Source: Candidatus Methanoliparum thermophilum (GTDB lineage Archaea; Halobacteriota; Methanoliparia; Methanoliparales; Methanoliparaceae). Taken from it: a stretch of 64,000 nucleotides of DNA. The stretch lies in assembly GCA_004212075.1 (NCBI GenBank), contig RXIF01000012.1:84745-148744 (forward strand). The letters run 5' to 3'. The notes beneath the pieces were generated by a model that was not told the origin of the DNA, did not search any database, and saw only the letters and a list, made by a program, of their open reading frames with translations. A program made the position numbers and the translations under genes. This document shows, one piece after another, positions 1-8,407 of the stretch. Numbering within the stretch: the first letter of the stretch is position 1; each line of letters begins with the position of its first letter.

Positions 1-668
1 GAGAAATAGGTAAAGGGCTTAATGCAGGGGCTAAACTCTCTAATATAACTATAGTTGGAGGAGAGACTGCAATTATTCCAGATCTTGTAAAAGGGATAGA
101 TCTGGCAGGAACAGCCGTTGGCGTAGTTAATAAGAACAGCATAATAGATGGGCAAGATATATCCCCTGGAGATTCCATCATTGCTATTGGTAGTAACGGG
201 GTACATAGCAACGGTTTTACACTTGTAAGAAAGATTATCGATTCATCCCATTATACGTACAATGATATGTTTCCTGATAGTGATAAAACGATAGGAGAAG
301 AGCTGTTGATACCTACAAGGATTTATAGTGAGGTAATTGATATCATAAAAGAGTTTAAAGTAAACGGATTGGTACATATCACGGGTGGTGGCTTTTTAAA
401 TTTAAAAAGGATAACCAAGTATGGATTTGATATATACGATCCTATAGAACCACAGTCTATCTTTAAATTTTTAGAGACGGTCGGATGTGTTGATAAAGAA
501 GAGATGTATCGTACATTTAACATGGGAGTAGGATTTATAATGATAGTGCATCCTGATGATGAGAAGAAAATCTTGGATAGGATAGATTGTAAAAAAATCG
601 GAAAAGTGACCGAGCATCCTGGAATAAGATTAAACCTTAAGGAAGAAGGTAGATATATATATTTATAA
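1..668 (+). CDS. purM: Phosphoribosylformylglycinamidine cyclo-ligase (AIR synthetase), 5' end cut by window
   Basis: The reading frame is open from base 3 to the stop at 666-668, giving 221 residues of the C-terminal part. It shows the PurM signature GGETAIIPDLVKGIDLAGTA followed by GSNGVHSNGFTLVRKI, typical of the ATP-binding PurM fold. The enzyme converts FGAM to AIR in purine synthesis in the cytoplasm. An in-frame ATG at 267 is internal, because the family signature lies upstream of it. The start lies outside the window. purF and purB occur elsewhere in the window but are not linked to this gene. Confidence 0.93.
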   Translation, partial: EIGKGLNAGAKLSNITIVGGETAIIPDLVKGIDLAGTAVGVVNKNSIIDGQDISPGDSIIAIGSNGVHSNGFTLVRKIIDSSHYTYNDMFPDSDKTIGEELLIPTRIYSEVIDIIKEFKVNGLVHITGGGFLNLKRITKYGFDIYDPIEPQSIFKFLETVGCVDKEEMYRTFNMGVGFIMIVHPDDEKKILDRIDCKKIGKVTEHPGIRLNLKEEGRYIYL

Positions 669-800
669 ATTATCTCTTTATAAGGATTTGATACGCTGTA
701 TAATGATTAACAGAGATCGATACAAGAACACTGAACTAAGATTTTATATAAAATTTTGATATGATATCTGTCCTTATCAAAAAGAATAAAAGGTTTAAGG

Positions 801-2333
801 ATGATAGAAAAGATAAAAAATATTGAAAAAGATGTTGGAAAATTAAGCTCCCTACAAAAGCTTCTTTTAACCACGGATGGTTCTATAACAGATATTTTAG
901 AGATACTTACTGGTAGTGAAGTTAAAATAGAGACTATATATCAGAAAATAGGTAAAGCAGACGAGTATCTTGCAGAAAGACTCAATATATCCGAAGGGGA
1001 TGAGATAAACGAGCGAGTTGTAAGAATTTACAATAGCAACAACGATAAAACTTTGATCTATGCCAAATCTTACGCTCCGTTAAAACGAACAAACGATCAA
1101 TTTAGTAACGATCTATTCAAAGCAGATATTCCGATCGGCAAGATCTTAAAGAGATATAAGATAGAATCTAGACGAGAGATAAAAGATATAAATTTTTTGC
1201 GTGCCGATAAAAATATCAGCCAAGTTTTTGGAATATTTGAGAACGAGATTCTCTTATGGAGAAATTATAGTATAATAAAAGATGGAGAGGTACTGATAGA
1301 TATATACGAGATGTTTCCCTATAACAGTTTTCAAAACGAGTTTAAAGTGGTAATAGAGACACCATCCAGATTGCATCTGACCTTAATAGACCTTAATGGG
1401 ATGGATAAAAGGATAGATGGTGGTATTGGTATAACTCTAAGCAAACCTACTTTTTTACTTGAAGCAAAAATCTCAGATAAGTTACAGGTTTTTGGTCTTA
1501 AAAGATCTGAAGATCATTTAATCGATCAAAAAAACCATATTTTAACTGCTGCAAAGAGAATGTTAGATTATCTGGGCATTAAGACGAACGTGGAGTTTAA
1601 AATAAGAGAGGATTATCCATTTCATATAGGTCTGGGTGCAGGTACTCAAACGTCTCTTGCAGTAGGAAGGTCCGTGGCTGAATTGTTTGACAAAGAGTTA
1701 AATGCAACCGATATTTCAAAGATAGTTGGAAGAGGAGGAACATCTGGTATAGGTACTGCATCATTCGAGAGTGGTGGTTTTATACTTGATGGTGGGCATA
1801 GTTTTGGAGAGTTAGGTGATAAAAAAGATTATTTACCATCATCAATCTCTGTTGCAGCTCCTCCTCCCGTGATTGCACGATATAATTTTCCAGAAGAATG
1901 GGATATAGTGATTGCAACGCCGAATATTAAAAGAACGTATGGCAGGGAAGAAGTGGATATATTCAAAAATTATTGTCCTATCGATATATCAGAAATTAGA
2001 GAACTGAGTCATATAATCCTGTTAAAGATGATTCCTTCGTTACTGGAGAGGGATATTTACTCTTTTGGAGAGAGTATAAACCGAATTCAGAAGATTGGTT
2101 TTAAGAAGATAGAGTTAGATTTGCAACCCCAGATAACAAAGGAATTAATAGAGTTAATTAGGGATTATGGGGCAATAGGTGCAGGTTTAAGCTCTTTTGG
2201 CCCAACAGTATATGGAATTACTGATAAAAATGCAAAAGAAATAGAGACAAAGGTAAAAAATTTTCTGGAGAAGGAGGGAGAAGTATTCGTGACAAAAGCG
2301 AGAAATTTTGGAGCAAGAGTACGAAAGTTTTGA
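801..2333 (+). CDS. mptG: Chorismate lyase-like domain fused to beta-ribofuranosyl(amino/hydroxy)benzene 5'-phosphate synthase (methanopterin biosynthesis)
   Basis: This 510-residue protein has two parts. Residues about 15-175 look like the DUF98/UbiC-like chorismate lyase fold: LTGSEVKI, then ERVVRIY, LIYAKSYAPL, a WRNY strand and a final Glu in YEMFP. Residues about 180-510 are a GHMP-kinase-type beta-RFAP synthase: ETPSRLHLTLIDL, GGIGITLSKP, HIGLGAGTQTSLAVG, GRGGTSGIGTASFESGGFILDGGH and AAPPPVIARYNFP. Known RFAP synthases are about 320 residues, so the N-terminal part is an addition. The enzyme condenses PRPP with 4-hydroxybenzoate (or pABA) in the first committed methanopterin step, and chorismate lyase would make 4-hydroxybenzoate. 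The second activity is inferred from homology. The ATG is preceded by AAGGTTTAAGG. The gene is convergent with enolase. Confidence 0.9.
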   Translation: MIEKIKNIEKDVGKLSSLQKLLLTTDGSITDILEILTGSEVKIETIYQKIGKADEYLAERLNISEGDEINERVVRIYNSNNDKTLIYAKSYAPLKRTNDQFSNDLFKADIPIGKILKRYKIESRREIKDINFLRADKNISQVFGIFENEILLWRNYSIIKDGEVLIDIYEMFPYNSFQNEFKVVIETPSRLHLTLIDLNGMDKRIDGGIGITLSKPTFLLEAKISDKLQVFGLKRSEDHLIDQKNHILTAAKRMLDYLGIKTNVEFKIREDYPFHIGLGAGTQTSLAVGRSVAELFDKELNATDISKIVGRGGTSGIGTASFESGGFILDGGHSFGELGDKKDYLPSSISVAAPPPVIARYNFPEEWDIVIATPNIKRTYGREEVDIFKNYCPIDISEIRELSHIILLKMIPSLLERDIYSFGESINRIQKIGFKKIELDLQPQITKELIELIRDYGAIGAGLSSFGPTVYGITDKNAKEIETKVKNFLEKEGEVFVTKARNFGARVRKF

Positions 2334-2352
2334 GAGATAAAACTTTCGAATA

Positions 2353-3618
2353 TCAACCAAGAAACTTTTCAAGATTACTGCCTACTACAGCAACATCACC
2401 GAGTTCTTCTTCTATTATTAAAATTCGGTTGTATTTTGCGACTCTTTCTCCTCTTGCAGGAGATCCTGTCTTTATTTGACCGCAATTGAGAGCAACAGCC
2501 AAGTCGGCTATATATGTATCCTCTGTCTCTCCTGATCTATGGCTCACAATCACGTTATATTTTGATCTAAAAGCCATATTAGCAGCATCTAATGCTTCAG
2601 ATACCGTTCCTATCTGGTTTAATTTTAAAAGTAAAGCATTAGCTGCTCCAATATTAAATCCTGTCTTTAATCTCTCCGTATTTGTTACAAAAAGATCGTC
2701 ACCTACTATTTGAATATCTGTCTCATTGGTCATCTTTGCAAAACTTGAAAAATCTTCTTCCATAAATGGGTCTTCTATCGAGACGATATTGTACTCTTTT
2801 ATAAGATCTTTATAATAGTCTAACAATTCCATATTGTCCAATTTTTTTCCATCAATCTCGTAATATCCTTTATCTTTTAAATAAAACTCTGTTGCTGCTG
2901 CATCTAACGCAAAAAAAATTTTTTTCGTATAACCACTCTCATCCACCGCTCTCTCCATCAAGTTCAATGCCTCTCTTGTATCTCCTATTGGTGGTGCAAA
3001 CCCTCCCTCATCCCCAACGTTTATAGCAGTTTTACCATATTTTTTAATTAAGATGTTTTTAAGCGTGGTATATACTTCAGAAGCGATTTGAAGAATATCT
3101 GAAAATTTTTTCTCAATAGGTATTATCATAAATTCTTGGATTGATAGATCATTTCCTGCATGTAAACCGCCGTTGATAAAATTCATCAAAGGATAAGGCA
3201 GTATTCTCGAGTTTGCTCCACCAAGATACTTGTACAATGGAATATTCAATGAATCTGCTGCAGCCTTAGCTACACTCAACGATATGCCTAATATTGCATT
3301 GGCACCAAGATTTGATTTATTATTAGTTCCATCTAGCCTAATCATCGTCTCGTCGATAAGACGCTGATCTCTCACATCGTATCCTATTAGTTTCGGTCTT
3401 ATTATTCTGTTTATATTATCTACCGCCTTTTTTACTCCTTTACCCATGTATCTTCTATCTTTATCTCTCAGTTCTAAAGCCTCATTCGTCCCGGTAGACG
3501 CACCTGATGGTACTGAAGCCCTTCCAAACCCTAAATCTGTGATTACGTCCACTTCTACAGTAGGTTGACCTCTTGAATCTAAAATCTCTCTCGCTTTTAT
3601 CTCTTTTATTTCGAACAT
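2353..3618 (-). CDS. eno: Enolase (phosphopyruvate hydratase)
   Basis: The 421-residue protein begins IKAREILDSRGQPTVEVDV and shows the complete enolase core: VPSGASTGTNEALELRD, FINGGLHAGNDLSIQEFMI, VGDEGGFAPP, SIEDPFMEEDF, the catalytic lysine in LLKLNQIGT, and the C-terminal SHRSGETEDTYIADLAVAL. It interconverts 2-phosphoglycerate and phosphoenolpyruvate. Phosphoenolpyruvate is also the product of PpsA encoded at 28126-30393. It starts at an ATG 33 bases after the preceding palindromic repeat. Length and motifs are normal for an archaeal enolase. Confidence 0.97.
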   Translation of the reverse strand: MFEIKEIKAREILDSRGQPTVEVDVITDLGFGRASVPSGASTGTNEALELRDKDRRYMGKGVKKAVDNINRIIRPKLIGYDVRDQRLIDETMIRLDGTNNKSNLGANAILGISLSVAKAAADSLNIPLYKYLGGANSRILPYPLMNFINGGLHAGNDLSIQEFMIIPIEKKFSDILQIASEVYTTLKNILIKKYGKTAINVGDEGGFAPPIGDTREALNLMERAVDESGYTKKIFFALDAAATEFYLKDKGYYEIDGKKLDNMELLDYYKDLIKEYNIVSIEDPFMEEDFSSFAKMTNETDIQIVGDDLFVTNTERLKTGFNIGAANALLLKLNQIGTVSEALDAANMAFRSKYNVIVSHRSGETEDTYIADLAVALNCGQIKTGSPARGERVAKYNRILIIEEELGDVAVVGSNLEKFLG

Positions 3619-3651
3619 AATTTAGCTCCTAAACTTTAGCATTGATTTATT

Positions 3652-3690
3652 ACGAATCTTTGATTCGTAGTTCACAAATTAAAATTTGTG
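3652..3690 (+). repeat. Palindromic repeat family A, copy A1 (double hairpin)
   Basis: Two adjacent inverted repeats, ACGAATCTTTGATTCGT and CACAAATTAAAATTTGTG, are separated by AGTT. It overlaps the 3' end of rqcH and provides its stop codon (TGA at 3674-3672) and last residues (TNFNL). The same two-hairpin layout occurs at 3761, 18537, 31530, 33195 and 42442. Confidence 0.85.
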
Positions 3691-5765
3691 ATAATTCTTG
3701 AGTTTCCTGGTGGCATAAAATTGGCAATATCCTCCTGTGTAAAAAGTTTTTTTGGAATATCACAAACCAAAGGTTTGTGGTTTACGAAGCTTCGCTTCGT
3801 AATATCTCTAATCTCCTTCATGAAATATCTGTATATCCTCTTGGCTACATCGTTTGGATTTAATTCACCAGGTTCTAGTTCTACAATGTATTTTGCTCTT
3901 TTAGATATTGCACTCTTTGGTCCACCAATCACTCCACTGATATTATCCAAGATCAAACCTTTTTGGTCTTTTTGGTCTGCATTACCTATAACCTGAAGGC
4001 TTAATCCGATAGAAACGTCCATCTTTACCTCCTTAAAATAGTTTCTTTTGCCTCTGATAATAAAACTACCTTTTGGTACATATTCTCCTGATTCAGGCGT
4101 TTTAGATACCTGTTCTGGATAAACCCAGTAACAATCTCCCGAAAATGCTCCTATCTTCCAGAAATTAGAATAACTTGTGGCGAATATTGCCGCCTCCTCC
4201 ATTGTTGTTAGAGGTACTTCTTTGTTATTAGTTTTAATAACAGTTGCAGGTGCACCTTGAATATCTGCATGGAAGAAGATATCGTTCTTCTCCATATATT
4301 TACTTACAATCTCCTCGTTGCTATCGGCATCTTTTCCTCCTATTATTAGAAAACCATCCGATGAGTAGAACCACCTAAATCTATGATACCATCTTTTATC
4401 TCGTCTTCTGATAACCAATATTCTATTCGCATCTTGTTTTTCTTTTTTTTTCGCTTTTTCTAGCTCTTTTAAGAAGATATCTCTGGATTTGATAGCTCCA
4501 TCCATCTTTTTCTTGAACTTTTTACTTTTTTCATAGTACTCTTCAGCATTATTGGATAAATTTTTTTCGAGGAAGAGATCTATCGATCTTCCGTCTATAT
4601 TAAGAGTTATCTTTTTTGCAGCACCATCTATATCCTTTATATAATCCAATCCTTTTATTCCTGCATCTCTCTTCTTATTCAACAACTTTTTTATATCGTC
4701 AAAAGAATATCTTTCTGTTGCTTTATTTATGATACTCAATATCTCGTTGATCAGTGTGTATCTCTCATAAATTAGATCTCCTATCTCCTTGTTCTCCTCC
4801 GATCTGTTTTTATACTCCTTAATTGCTGCCTCTTGCCTAGAGATTATTCTTTCTACCTTTGAACCTCCGTTTTTTTTCTTATCTTTATTCTTAAGCTCTA
4901 CCGTCTTTTTCTCTTCTATGCTTTGAAAATATTCATCAATACAATTATTGAACCTTTCAAAATATCTTTTTTCATATTTTGAGAAAGATTGCATATCAAT
5001 AGGAAAGAAACCGATCGGTTTTTTAGATGAATAGACGATGTTTGGTTTGATCTCTCCTGCATTTACCGATGATAGTAGTTTATATATCTCATTTGTCAAT
5101 CTTTCTATCTCTTCTTCAGATAAATCTTTTATACTCGCTTTTTTATCGACGTTACACCTTATACAGATCTCTTCTGCATAAACTCCACCAAATCCAAGAG
5201 TTAATGCTATCGTCTCTACAATATTTTTTTCAGACGTTAAAAAGATAGAATGGAGATGCTCTCTTAAAAAATCCAAATATAAGGGGGTAAAAATCTCCTC
5301 AGGAAACGTATAACGATCTCCTGTCTTTATCTTTATACTACCTTGAATTACGTTATCTTTCCAGCCAACTATCTCGAAGTTATCATCTAATAATAGGACG
5401 TTTCCGCCTGCAAAAAGTTCTACAAGAAGATTATATCTTTTTCCACCACGTCCTATCTCTATGATTACTATCCTATCTAAGAGATACTGATATATAGATA
5501 ATATAGCCCCGCCGGATATATATTTTCGAAGAAGCATTGCAAAACCTGTAGGGTTCTTTGGTGCTGGTGGAGGCGTATTTGAGATATAGATTTTACCATT
5601 AATATCAATTATAATATCTTTTCTGCCAAATGTATAGGAATAAAATCTGACCCTGATTATATCATCGATCTGATATATCTTATCAATTTTACCTCCTATT
5701 ATCTCCTCAAACTCTTTGACAATCGCTAAAATATCGAGACCTGACATCTCTTTTTTTTGCTGCAT
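3672..5765 (-). CDS. rqcH: RqcH/Rqc2-type NFACT ribosome quality control protein
   Basis: The 697-residue protein has the NFACT layout. The N-terminal domain (LDILAIVKEFEEIIGGKIDKIYQ, then PPPAPKNPTGFAMLLRKYISGGAILSI split over nearby residues) is followed by HhH and long coiled-coil segments rich in Lys/Glu (about 300-460). The NFACT-R domain has WYHRFRWFYSSDGFLIIGG and DIFFHADIQGAPATVIK. The C-terminal part carries GLILDNISGVIGGPKSA and an NFACT-C-like tail. Homologues bind obstructed large ribosomal subunits and recruit tRNA-Ala for tailing. Two oddities are visible: residues about 656-668 are encoded by palindromic repeat A2, and the final residues plus stop come from copy A1. The protein starts at an ATG (MQQKKEM). 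Confidence 0.9.
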   Translation of the reverse strand: MQQKKEMSGLDILAIVKEFEEIIGGKIDKIYQIDDIIRVRFYSYTFGRKDIIIDINGKIYISNTPPPAPKNPTGFAMLLRKYISGGAILSIYQYLLDRIVIIEIGRGGKRYNLLVELFAGGNVLLLDDNFEIVGWKDNVIQGSIKIKTGDRYTFPEEIFTPLYLDFLREHLHSIFLTSEKNIVETIALTLGFGGVYAEEICIRCNVDKKASIKDLSEEEIERLTNEIYKLLSSVNAGEIKPNIVYSSKKPIGFFPIDMQSFSKYEKRYFERFNNCIDEYFQSIEEKKTVELKNKDKKKNGGSKVERIISRQEAAIKEYKNRSEENKEIGDLIYERYTLINEILSIINKATERYSFDDIKKLLNKKRDAGIKGLDYIKDIDGAAKKITLNIDGRSIDLFLEKNLSNNAEEYYEKSKKFKKKMDGAIKSRDIFLKELEKAKKKEKQDANRILVIRRRDKRWYHRFRWFYSSDGFLIIGGKDADSNEEIVSKYMEKNDIFFHADIQGAPATVIKTNNKEVPLTTMEEAAIFATSYSNFWKIGAFSGDCYWVYPEQVSKTPESGEYVPKGSFIIRGKRNYFKEVKMDVSIGLSLQVIGNADQKDQKGLILDNISGVIGGPKSAISKRAKYIVELEPGELNPNDVAKRIYRYFMKEIRDITKRSFVNHKPLVCDIPKKLFTQEDIANFMPPGNSRIITNFNL
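3761..3800 (-). repeat. Palindromic repeat family A, copy A2, in frame inside rqcH
   Basis: The inverted repeats CACAAACCAAAGGTTTGTG and ACGAAGCTTCGCTTCGT lie on the plus strand, separated by GTTT; relative to A1 the orientation is reversed. Read on the rqcH strand it encodes TKRSFVNHKPLVC without shifting the frame. This is a repeat contributing to a conserved protein's sequence. Confidence 0.85.
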
Positions 5766-5908
5766 CTTAAATCCGTACTTATTTTTATCTTTAATGGTAA
5801 TGAAATCTTACGGTGGTTTAATATTCATATTGATATACTTTATTTCCAGACTACTGATACCGATGAGAACAATTAATAATATATATTAAAAATATTTTAT
5901 TATCTCTA

Positions 5909-5919
5909 AATTTAAATAT
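5909..5919 (+). promoter_or_regulatory. TATA box for tRNA-Leu
   Basis: AATTTAAATAT centred about 25 bases before the tRNA 5' end matches the archaeal box A position and composition. Confidence 0.5.
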
Positions 5920-5939
5920 CTTTGAAGATAGATAAAGAT

Positions 5940-6021
5940 GCGGAGGTTGCCGAGTGGAAAAGGCGCTAGATTTAGGGTCTAGTTCCGTAGGGATCCGTGG
6001 GTTCAAATCCCACCCTCCGCA
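5940..6021 (+). tRNA. tRNA-Leu (UAG)
   Basis: The acceptor stem GCGGAGG/CCTCCGC, the anticodon stem CTAGA/TCTAG with loop TTTAGGG (anticodon TAG), a long variable arm and the T-loop GGTTCAAATCC are all visible. The long variable arm fits a class II leucine tRNA. The discriminator is A. CCA is not encoded. Confidence 0.95.
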
Positions 6022-6056
6022 TTAAAATAATTAGTATTTTGATACCTGAATAAACT

Positions 6057-6935
6057 ATGCCCAGAATAACCATAAACCAGGATCTATGCAATAAATGTAA
6101 TTCTTGTGTCGAGGTCTGTCCAGCAGAGATCTTTGCATCCAATAAAGAGGATATTCCAATCTTTATGGATAGTATAGCAGATGAATTCTGTATCTCTTGC
6201 GGTCATTGTGTTGCCATCTGCCCAAAAAATGCGATAAATCATAAAAATTTCCAAGAAGGACAAGTAACTCCTATTAAAAAGGAATTGATACCATCTAGCG
6301 ATCAGATTAAGGAGATCTTAAGATCGATTAGATCGATACGAGAGTTCAAGGATAAACCGGTGGAAAAAGAGTTGATTGAAAAGATAATAGACGTAGCAAG
6401 ATTTGCACCGAGTGCTACAAATTTTCAAACGACTGAATATGTTGTAGTCCAGAATAAAGAGGTATTAACAAAGATTATAAATTTGACATACTCATATCTA
6501 GCTAAAATGTCCAAGTTGCTTCATAATCAAATAGTAAGTTCTTTGATCAGGATAGTCTTACCAAAGAATGCTAAAGAGATCATATCATATCGTCAAAAAT
6601 TTGATAGATATGTTAAAGCGTATAAACTAGGTAAAGATAAGATATTATACAATGCTCCCGTCCTTATCTTATTTCATGCCGATAAAAAGACTCCTTTTGC
6701 TGATGTAAACGCTAATCTTGCTCTACATAACGCTTACGTCTATTGCTGGAGCCTTGGTTTGGGATCTTTTTATACAGGATTTGTAGTTCAGGCATCTCAT
6801 TATAATACAGAAATTAAAAGACTGGTATCTATTTCGACGTCAAATAAAATATACGGTGGCTTGGCGATAGGTTATCCAAAGGTTAAATATAATAAATGGG
6901 TCGAAAGAAAAAAGCCAAGAATTAAATGGGTTTAA
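6057..6935 (+). CDS. Ferredoxin-nitroreductase fusion
   Basis: Residues 1-65 carry two [4Fe-4S] motifs, CNKCNSCVEVCP and CISCGHCVAICP. Residues about 85-292 form a nitroreductase-like flavin domain starting IRSIREFKDKPVEKELIEKII with ARFAPSATNFQ and a C-terminal GGLAIGYPKVKYNKWVERK. Such fusions are common in anaerobic archaea and presumably pass electrons from ferredoxin to the FMN site; the substrate is unknown. The ATG lies 36 bases after tRNA-Leu. DUF2124 follows in the same direction after 22 bases. Confidence 0.85.
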   Translation: MPRITINQDLCNKCNSCVEVCPAEIFASNKEDIPIFMDSIADEFCISCGHCVAICPKNAINHKNFQEGQVTPIKKELIPSSDQIKEILRSIRSIREFKDKPVEKELIEKIIDVARFAPSATNFQTTEYVVVQNKEVLTKIINLTYSYLAKMSKLLHNQIVSSLIRIVLPKNAKEIISYRQKFDRYVKAYKLGKDKILYNAPVLILFHADKKTPFADVNANLALHNAYVYCWSLGLGSFYTGFVVQASHYNTEIKRLVSISTSNKIYGGLAIGYPKVKYNKWVERKKPRIKWV

Positions 6936-6957
6936 AAATACAATAATTAAAATAGAA

Positions 6958-7446
6958 ATGAGATCGTATAAAGGAATAAATGGGTTGATAACCGCTTTTG
7001 CAGAGGTTATCAATGGTTTTAGTAGTAAAAAAAAGGTTGCATTTGCAGGATCGGTCGGAGTCTGTACGCCTTTTGTAGAATTGCTTGCATATGGTGTCAG
7101 AAAAAAAGGGTTGGATATGGTATTCATCCCTGATGCTATTATCGAGAAGACAAAAACGATGAGATTGATAGAAGATATCGGGTATCAAGTCACAGAAGAT
7201 AAAGGTAATGCAGAAGGTAGCGATATTATCGTGGTACTCGGAGGGCTTGCAATGCCCTTTGCCAAAAAGACCATCAAAGATATAAACGATATGATAAATA
7301 GGATAAATCCCGATGCAAAGGTGATAGGCGTTGGATTTATGAAAATATTTGAAAGAGAAGGATGGATCAAGAATATTGGTTTCGATGTAGTGATAGACTC
7401 TACGTTAGATCCCGTGAAGGTTATAACCAAGGACGATGAGCTATAA
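6958..7446 (+). CDS. DUF2124 family protein
   Basis: The 162-residue soluble protein contains VAFAGSVGVCTPFVELLAYGVR and DIIVVLGGLAMPFAKKTIKDI, which I recognise as the DUF2124 family, best known from methanogens. The fold looks like an alternating alpha/beta (Rossmann-like) protein. The function is unknown. It follows the ferredoxin-nitroreductase gene, probably in one transcript, and its 3' end overlaps the convergent ribL by 6 bases. Confidence 0.75.
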   Translation: MRSYKGINGLITAFAEVINGFSSKKKVAFAGSVGVCTPFVELLAYGVRKKGLDMVFIPDAIIEKTKTMRLIEDIGYQVTEDKGNAEGSDIIVVLGGLAMPFAKKTIKDINDMINRINPDAKVIGVGFMKIFEREGWIKNIGFDVVIDSTLDPVKVITKDDEL

Positions 7447-7869
7447 TATTTTTTTCTCTACCTCATAGATCTTTTTACGTATTCTTCCACTTGAACAGAG
7501 CTCACAATCTAAAGATCTTGTAATTCGAACTATTTTAGCATTTATTCCCCTCTTTTCGAGCTCTTTTTTAAGCCAATCCTCTTTAAAATGTTGATCATAT
7601 CCCAAAGCGATTATATCTGGATTTATATCATTTAAACTCTCAAACATATCGTTTTCACTGCCTAATATTGCTTTATCTACGATTTTTAAAGATGATACCA
7701 TCTTTAATCGTTGATTTTCCGATATTACGGGTTTAGGTTTGTGTTTTACGTTCTTATCACGGGCAACTATCACATATAGTTCGTCTCCAAAAGATTTTGC
7801 ATTTTCTAAATATAACAAATGGCCCGGATGTAGTATCTCAAAAGTTCCTGTCGCTAAAACTCTTACCAT
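7441..7869 (-). CDS. ribL: FAD synthetase (archaeal RibL-type FMN adenylyltransferase)
   Basis: The 142-residue nucleotidyltransferase has the HxGH motif in GTFEILHPGHLLYLENAK and the C-terminal ISENQRLKMVSSLKIVDKAILG, GYDQHF and a Cys-containing LDCELCSSGRIRKKI, as in the methanococcal RibL. It transfers AMP from a nucleotide to FMN to make FAD. Its start overlaps the end of the JAMM protease gene (7863-7869), so the two are probably translationally coupled. Confidence 0.88.
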   Translation of the reverse strand: MVRVLATGTFEILHPGHLLYLENAKSFGDELYVIVARDKNVKHKPKPVISENQRLKMVSSLKIVDKAILGSENDMFESLNDINPDIIALGYDQHFKEDWLKKELEKRGINAKIVRITRSLDCELCSSGRIRKKIYEVEKKIL

Positions 7870-8285
7870 TCTTCATCATCTCTATATTCAAACTCGATAT
7901 CTATCACAGGAATCGTTATCTTCTCTCCGTTAGAGTTATAGGACTGCCACGACTTGTTATCATACGGATAACACGTTATGATATGAACGGATCCTTTTTT
8001 CCTAAATAATGCCAAATCTACACTGGATGGGGTATAAATTATAGATGGATGGCTATGAACGGTTCCCACGGTTCTAATACCTATAGGTATATTATAAAAA
8101 TCCATTAATGCTCCTTTAGTTGAGCTATACGTACCAGGAATCAGGATAACCTCATTTACGACTCCATCTTTCTCCTTCAAAAGTCCTGAAAACTCATTGG
8201 GATATGAGGATTTACTGATCTCAAGTATTAAATGTAAGGTAGATTTAGCAATACCTTTGATATATCTTTTAGATACTCTTTTCAT
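7863..8285 (-). CDS. JAMM/MPN metalloprotease-like protein
   Basis: The perfect JAMM+ signature HSHPSIIYTPSSVD (H-x-H-x7-S-x2-D) is present with an upstream Glu in NEFSGLL, so it is probably a zinc isopeptidase/deubiquitinase-type enzyme. I chose the ATG at 8285 (MKRVSKRYIKG), giving 140 residues; an in-frame TTG at 8381 would add 32 residues (MEILYIKTF...) that do not look like part of the family. In archaea such enzymes process ubiquitin-like SAMP conjugates; that role is inferred here. It sits upstream of and overlaps ribL. Confidence 0.8.
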   Translation of the reverse strand: MKRVSKRYIKGIAKSTLHLILEISKSSYPNEFSGLLKEKDGVVNEVILIPGTYSSTKGALMDFYNIPIGIRTVGTVHSHPSIIYTPSSVDLALFRKKGSVHIITCYPYDNKSWQSYNSNGEKITIPVIDIEFEYRDDEEW

Positions 8286-8407
8286 TAAGATAGACTCAAG
8301 TTGTTTTATCCGACTTATAAGTTTTTTGTCTTTCAGACAAATAATAACTTTTATAAAAGTCTTAATATATAAAATCTCCAACTAATTAACATACAAAAAA
8401 TAATAAA

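Noticed and set aside
3652..3800. Two nearby family A copies as a possible CRISPR or short repeat array
   Set aside because: The copies have opposite orientations, no regular spacer length and no cas genes nearby.
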